From: Strigamia acuminata | Taxonomy: Eukaryota; Arthropoda; Chilopoda; Geophilomorpha; Linotaeniidae | Reading direction: 5' to 3' | Assembly (NCBI GenBank): GCA_949358305.1 | Contig: OX442317.1 | Location: forward strand, 2,790,001-2,854,000 | DNA: 64,000 bases | Shown here: piece by piece, positions 57,687 through 64,000 of the stretch | How the letters are laid out: every line of letters begins with the position of its first letter | Numbering within the stretch: position 1 is the stretch's first letter | The notes under the pieces: model-generated | The model's database searches: none | What the model was told of the DNA's origin: nothing | The model's input: the letters and a program-made list of their open reading frames with translations, nothing else | Made by a program: the position numbers and the translations under genes

Positions 57687-59806
57687 CACATAAAACTTAT
57701 CTTCTAATATAGTCATTTTAAAATATATAAAATATACACATATACATTTTTTTGCGTGACATTTAATGATTATATTTATAGTTGGATGTGAAATTTAAAA
57801 TAAAAAAAACTGTTGACCCAGTTGTATCATGTATGTGAACATTTTGTCCACTTTTACCCACAGATGTCACTTTCAATTGAAATGGCCACAAATCAAAATG
57901 TTTTTTTTATTTTTATTTTTCTGATGTTTACAAACATTAAAAATTGTTATTATTCATATGTAAAATAGTGTTTACAAATCTGCAATTGTATAATAACATA
58001 AATGCATGTAAATAAAATGTATGAAAATTGTTTCTTGTTTATCTTATGGCTGGACTCATTAAACCAGTTGATGTGATAATCTGAGACTTCAAAATGAATT
58101 TCATTAATCATAAAAGGAAAACTTGAGCCTGGAGCTATGAATGTGATTTAATTTTATTGCTTGTTAAGTCATCATTATGCATCAATATTAAATTCATATC
58201 CTTGAAATCCGGTTTATCAAGATTTTTAATTTTTTAATTTTTTTTTTTTAATTTAAAAAATGACATACCAAACGTCAACGAAATTAAATTTTTAAATTTT
58301 ATTTTTAAGAGCACTGAGCCAACATTTATATTTTAATCTCTTAATGCTTCGAAGCAGTTGCGTGATGTTTCACAAGTTTCGTGTAGTTTTTGACAATCAG
58401 CCAAAACAAGTTCAACTTGGTCCAATTTTGGTTTTGTTTATCAGATAAAAGTAATTAGTGACAGAGGAGGTCACTAATCCCAACTGATAATAATTTTTTT
58501 TTTAATTTTTAAGAATTGCTCGTTTTCATCCCTAATGCAAAACCGATAATCATTTTAATTTCAGAAATTAACAAAAACACCATAAAAATCCATATACGTG
58601 CAATTTTATTCGTTTTCTTCACGTTTAGCGCCATTTTAAACCCCGAACAAGTTCCAGAACTCGTGGGTTACTTTCTGACGCAGGACCATTTAATGGCAAT
58701 AGACGGCGCGATGGAGATAAATCCAACACATGCGCAGTGCGTATTCACGTTACGAGCAGCTTGAAGTGAAGCTTTGGCATCTACTTTTAATTTCTCTTTC
58801 AACTTTTACGTTCCTATCAGTTGCAGTTTGATCTTTGAAAATTGTGAGTACACGTTATTCATTAATCACTCTTCCGATTAAATTTTTGATTCTTACAAAA
58901 CCAAAATGTAAGAAAACGAGTCTGCGCATTTGAACGGTTTTTTTTCCATTGCGCGCGTAGCAAAATAAAAGAAAATTAAATTAAAGAAAAGAAAAAAACG
59001 ATTACCTTGATGAATTTATTGCTTAAATTACTGATTGTTATCACAAAATCAATTCGATCTAAACACTAATGAGAAAAGTTTTCCTCAAAATGCGCTCTGT
59101 AACCGAAAAACCTCGTTACAACGAACAATTAAATTGTTGGATTTTTATTTAGAAATTTTGGGTTTGTTTTGACCGAAACGTGTAAAAGTTGACGAGATGA
59201 CGTCACAATCTGTCAGGAATTGATCAAATTCACGAATTTTTTGGTCATTTACAACAATTTTCAATTTTTTAATGCAATAAAACAAATGTGGGTCGAACCT
59301 CGTTATAACGAAATGTTTTTAGGTCAAACTTTCTCATTTTTTTGTTTTGCAATTTGATCAACACCTGGCTGTTTTTATAATTACTTTTTCACCAATTAGA
59401 AAAACAATAAATTCCAAAAACAGAAATTGTTTTCAAAAATTATCAAAATTTAAAAACAAAAAAAAAAACAAAAAAAAATCTAAAATGCCTAAAAAGTCTA
59501 AAATTCCTCAGTCTTCATATAATCAATAATATAATAATATTTTTCATATTCGATATTTTATCTCAAAAATGCAACAAAACTTCCTCATACTTTCCATTGT
59601 AGATAACAGGAAATTGTTAATGACGTAATTGATCTGTATGTGGTTTGAAAATACTAATGACGCCATTTTTTTTTTTTTTTAATCATTTTTTTTTTTTTTG
59701 GAATTGATAAATCCCGATATGGAGGATGTGAAATATGATGATACATCGTACTAATGTTGTTGTTTTTGTTGTTATTTTTTAATTACAGGTTTAATTCTTC
59801 TCGAAA
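57687..59806. other. spacer between CLCA and the muscle LIM gene
   Basis: CLCA 3' UTR with an AATAAA near 58012. Pogo-like AACCTCGTTATAACGAA motifs lie near 59109-59315. A TTACAG acceptor just before 59789 suggests a non-coding first exon of the LIM gene upstream. No other gene is supported; 58516-58764 is an open frame of no known family. Confidence 0.5.
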
Positions 59807-61400
59807 ATGCCAGGAATTTGCCCCCGTTGTAGCAAGAACGTGTATTTCGCCGAGGAGAAAATCGCACTGGGAAAAACATGGCACAAAACCTGTTTTCAAT
59901 GCGGTAAATATCCCAAAACCAAAAAATAAACACTAAAACCTCTGAAATTGCTAAAATGTTCAAAATTAACGACCAAAATGTTTTTAAAAACTCTCAAAAG
60001 ACATCACCGGCAACTCGAAACATGGCCGCCATTATGCCGTGCCAAGTTCAAAATCCGACCAGACCCAAATTAATATTTTATTCGATATAGCGTGATGAGT
60101 AAGCGGAAAACACACTTAAAGTAATTGGGACATTACACGACCACAAATATCCCGAATTAAATGATTAAATATAGAGCCAGACACGAATTTCAAATATTTT
60201 AATGTCAAAATCCACCACCAGGTTTATTCAAAAAATTATTTTCTTCTTTTTCTTAGCAACCTGCCGCAAAACCTTGGACAGCACCAATTGTACCGAGCAC
60301 AATGAAGAAGTGTACTGCAAGTCGTGTTACGGAAGGCATTTTGGACCGAAAGGGTACGGGTACGGAGGTGGCGCCGGCGTGTTGTCGATGGACACCGGCG
60401 ACGGATACGTGAATGGTCCTCCGACTAGGTAAATTGCGCCGAAAGCATATCTCCGTAAAGGTCACAGGAAATGATTTTTCAAACTTGACAATAAGATTAT
60501 TTATGTCAAAATTAGGCCAAAACCATTGTTCTTACATGTTCAATTGTACTTGGAATTTTTAGTAACATACCTGCAACTGCTCAGGCGTACATTGCTCCGA
60601 AACAAGGTTCTGCGGCTCCGTTGAGACAGTCTGGCACCAGACCCAAGTTTGGCGGAAACGACATTTGTCCCAGATGCGGAAAGGCCGTTTACATGGCGGA
60701 GAAAATGATGGGCGGAGGATCGGTAGATATTGATTTTATTTTGGAATTTTGGATTTTTTGAGTTGATTAATTTTATTTGTTTTAAGGCATGGCATAAGTC
60801 GACTTGTTTCACTTGCGGCGCTTGTAACAAGCGACTCGAATCGACATCTTTGTGCGAGCGCGAAGGAGAGATTTATTGCAAATGTAAGTTTTCCTTTTTC
60901 GCCGCCATTTTATTTTATTTTTTTAATTTTATTTTTTAAAATTGAGTTTTTAAAGAGGTAATTATGGTTTAAAAGTTACAGGAAATGATTCTTGAAACTT
61001 TTTTCAAGATAAAAATGAGCAGGTGCTGGGACCACATATGGCTGTTGGTGTGCATTTAATGGCCGCCATATGGGCGCACATTTACCCTCAACGGTTTTTT
61101 TTTTTTTTTGCTTTTTGAACGTTAAATAAATCATATTTTAACATTTATCGTTTGAAAACGAAATTATGTAATAAAAAAAAATTAATTTACCATTTTGTCG
61201 GCCCTTTTTGACCGAATTTCGTTGTTTTTTTTTTACAGGATTTGACCCCAAATGCATATATCCAAGATGGAGGACTCGATAATTTAAGAAAATGTGTTAA
61301 TTTGCTCTTTTTTTGTTTAATTTCAGCTTGTTACGGACGTAACTTCGGTCCGAAAGGCTACGGATACGGACAAGGTGCCGGAACGTTGCAAATGTCATAA
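59807..61400 (+). CDS. muscle LIM protein (two LIM domains, CRP family), 5 exons
   Basis: Exons 59807-59903, 60257-60428, 60563-60722, 60787-60883, 61327-61400; 199 residues. LIM1 starts [13 protein letters not shown] with WHKTCFQC and [21 protein letters not shown]2 starts [13 protein letters not shown] with WHKSTCFTC and [18 protein letters not shown]. Zinc ligands C..C-H..C-C..C-C..C are complete in both, each followed by the GPKGYGYG glycine-rich nuclear-targeting motif typical of CRP/MLP. Such proteins cross-link actin/alpha-actinin at Z-discs and act in muscle differentiation. The fly relatives are Mlp60A (one LIM) and Mlp84B (five). The exon layout would permit a one-LIM splice form ending after exon 2, but no stop for it was verified. 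Confidence 0.92.
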
Positions 61401-62118
61401 ATTCGTGTCGTCAAACATGTATACATTGAGTTTAACTAGTAGTTAAGTACTAGTTAGCACCCATAATACTGAATTTTAACATTTTTATTTATAACCGCGT
61501 AAAGATATTTTTAGATATTTTTAAAAAATATATATATATATACATTTAATGTATTTTAAAAGTACGTAACTCGTATTTAATCATTCCGAGTGAGTTTAGT
61601 TTTTATTGTCATTAATAATTATTAATTTTTATTATTATTATTGTAACTCGATATCGGTTGTTATTTGATGCAATTCATGAAATATGAAACGAGCTAGTGC
61701 AGTTCTGTCCGTTCCAATTTACGTCCTCGACCTACAAAGCGAGGATTTATGCTAAAATAAAACTTCAAATGTTCCATTAATTCATTCCAGTTGACAAATT
61801 GTTGATGTAAATAAATTTGTGCCAATATTTTCCTATTGAAATCGAATGGACAAACTGTACAATTGTAAATTGTTAACATTCCTAGTGTTTTTGGGATCAA
61901 GAAATTGTAAAATTACAATTATTTCACAAAGTATATTCTCGTTGCCATTTTATCAAAAAAAAAAACTATCGCTTGTGTTATGCGTGGAAAGTGGAATAAT
62001 AAATGAATAATCACCTTAAAAAAAAAATAGTTTTATTTTATTCCAAAATGGCGGAAATAGTTTTGTAGTTTAGACGTTGCCAAATACCACCGCTAGATGG
62101 CGTGTTAACATCCGTCTT
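61401..62118. other. spacer between the LIM gene and PRMT1
   Basis: 3' UTR of the LIM gene and upstream region of PRMT1. AATAAA-like signals near 61998. No gene seen. Confidence 0.5.
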
Positions 62119-62149
62119 TATAAGCCACTTGACGTCATTGATTTCAGTG
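62119..62149 (+). promoter_or_regulatory. PRMT1 core promoter (TATA-like, CRE, Inr)
   Basis: TATAAG at 62119-62124, TGACGTCA at 62130-62137, and the arthropod initiator TCAGTG at 62144-62149, with its A 27 bp after the TATA-like box. The coding ATG follows 35 bp later. The spacing fits a focused promoter. Confidence 0.5.
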
Positions 62150-62180
62150 TGTGACGACTACAAAGCACGTGTTGGTTGCA

Positions 62181-64000
<1,820 letters not shown>

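Noticed and set aside
58516-58764. 82-codon frame between CLCA and the LIM gene
   Set aside because: No known family and no supporting signals; could be part of an untranslated exon.

Overview
The window reads as an insect nuclear genome (a beetle is my best guess from the gene set and the tandem choline/ethanolamine kinase cluster, but this is not proven). Supporting signs are intron-rich genes with short GT-AG introns, insect-type proteins (muscle LIM protein, CLCA, PRMT1, DDB1), BEL/Pao and Ty3/gypsy retrotransposons, and many non-autonomous DNA transposons. All gene models were assembled by eye from reading frames and splice signals.

Region by region. (1) 1-442: the last three exons of DDB1, including an intron with U12-type AT-AC splice signals. 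(2) 901-23748: six choline/ethanolamine kinase-like genes on the minus strand, most with eight exons of closely conserved length. Three (7434-10244, 12275-14940, 17303-20134) are recent tandem copies. Each carries at its 5' side a copy of the divergent promoter and exon 1 of PPP1R42. Only the copy at 20551-21833 continues into a complete PPP1R42 gene, whose coding end overlaps antisense the coding end of the sixth kinase by 29 bp. (3) 24616-44014: a secreted cysteine-rich antistasin-like gene. Its second exon is split by an 18.3-kb Ty3/gypsy element (25471-43770; 981-bp LTRs with 2 differences, 4-bp target duplication). That element is itself split inside its third gene by an intact BEL/Pao element (27218-33138; 318-bp LTRs that look identical, 5-bp target duplication). 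The gypsy element has a tRNA-Pro primer site, a canonical A AAA AAC frameshift site at gag-pol, and a third, non-envelope reading frame downstream of pol with its own predicted introns. (4) 44015-51582: gene-poor, with a hAT-like element and two related satellites (62-bp and 52-bp units). (5) 51583-57686: a CLCA-family membrane protein that has lost the HExxH metalloprotease motif and hosts two hAT insertions in introns. (6) 59807-61400: a two-LIM muscle LIM protein. (7) 62181-64000: the 5' part of PRMT1 with a readable core promoter.

The genes do not form one pathway. The main story is genome dynamics: local expansion of a kinase family together with a piece of its neighbour, and a dated series of nested insertions that breaks a host gene. 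Several DNA transposons can be delimited exactly by target-site duplications or by comparison with an empty paralogous site.
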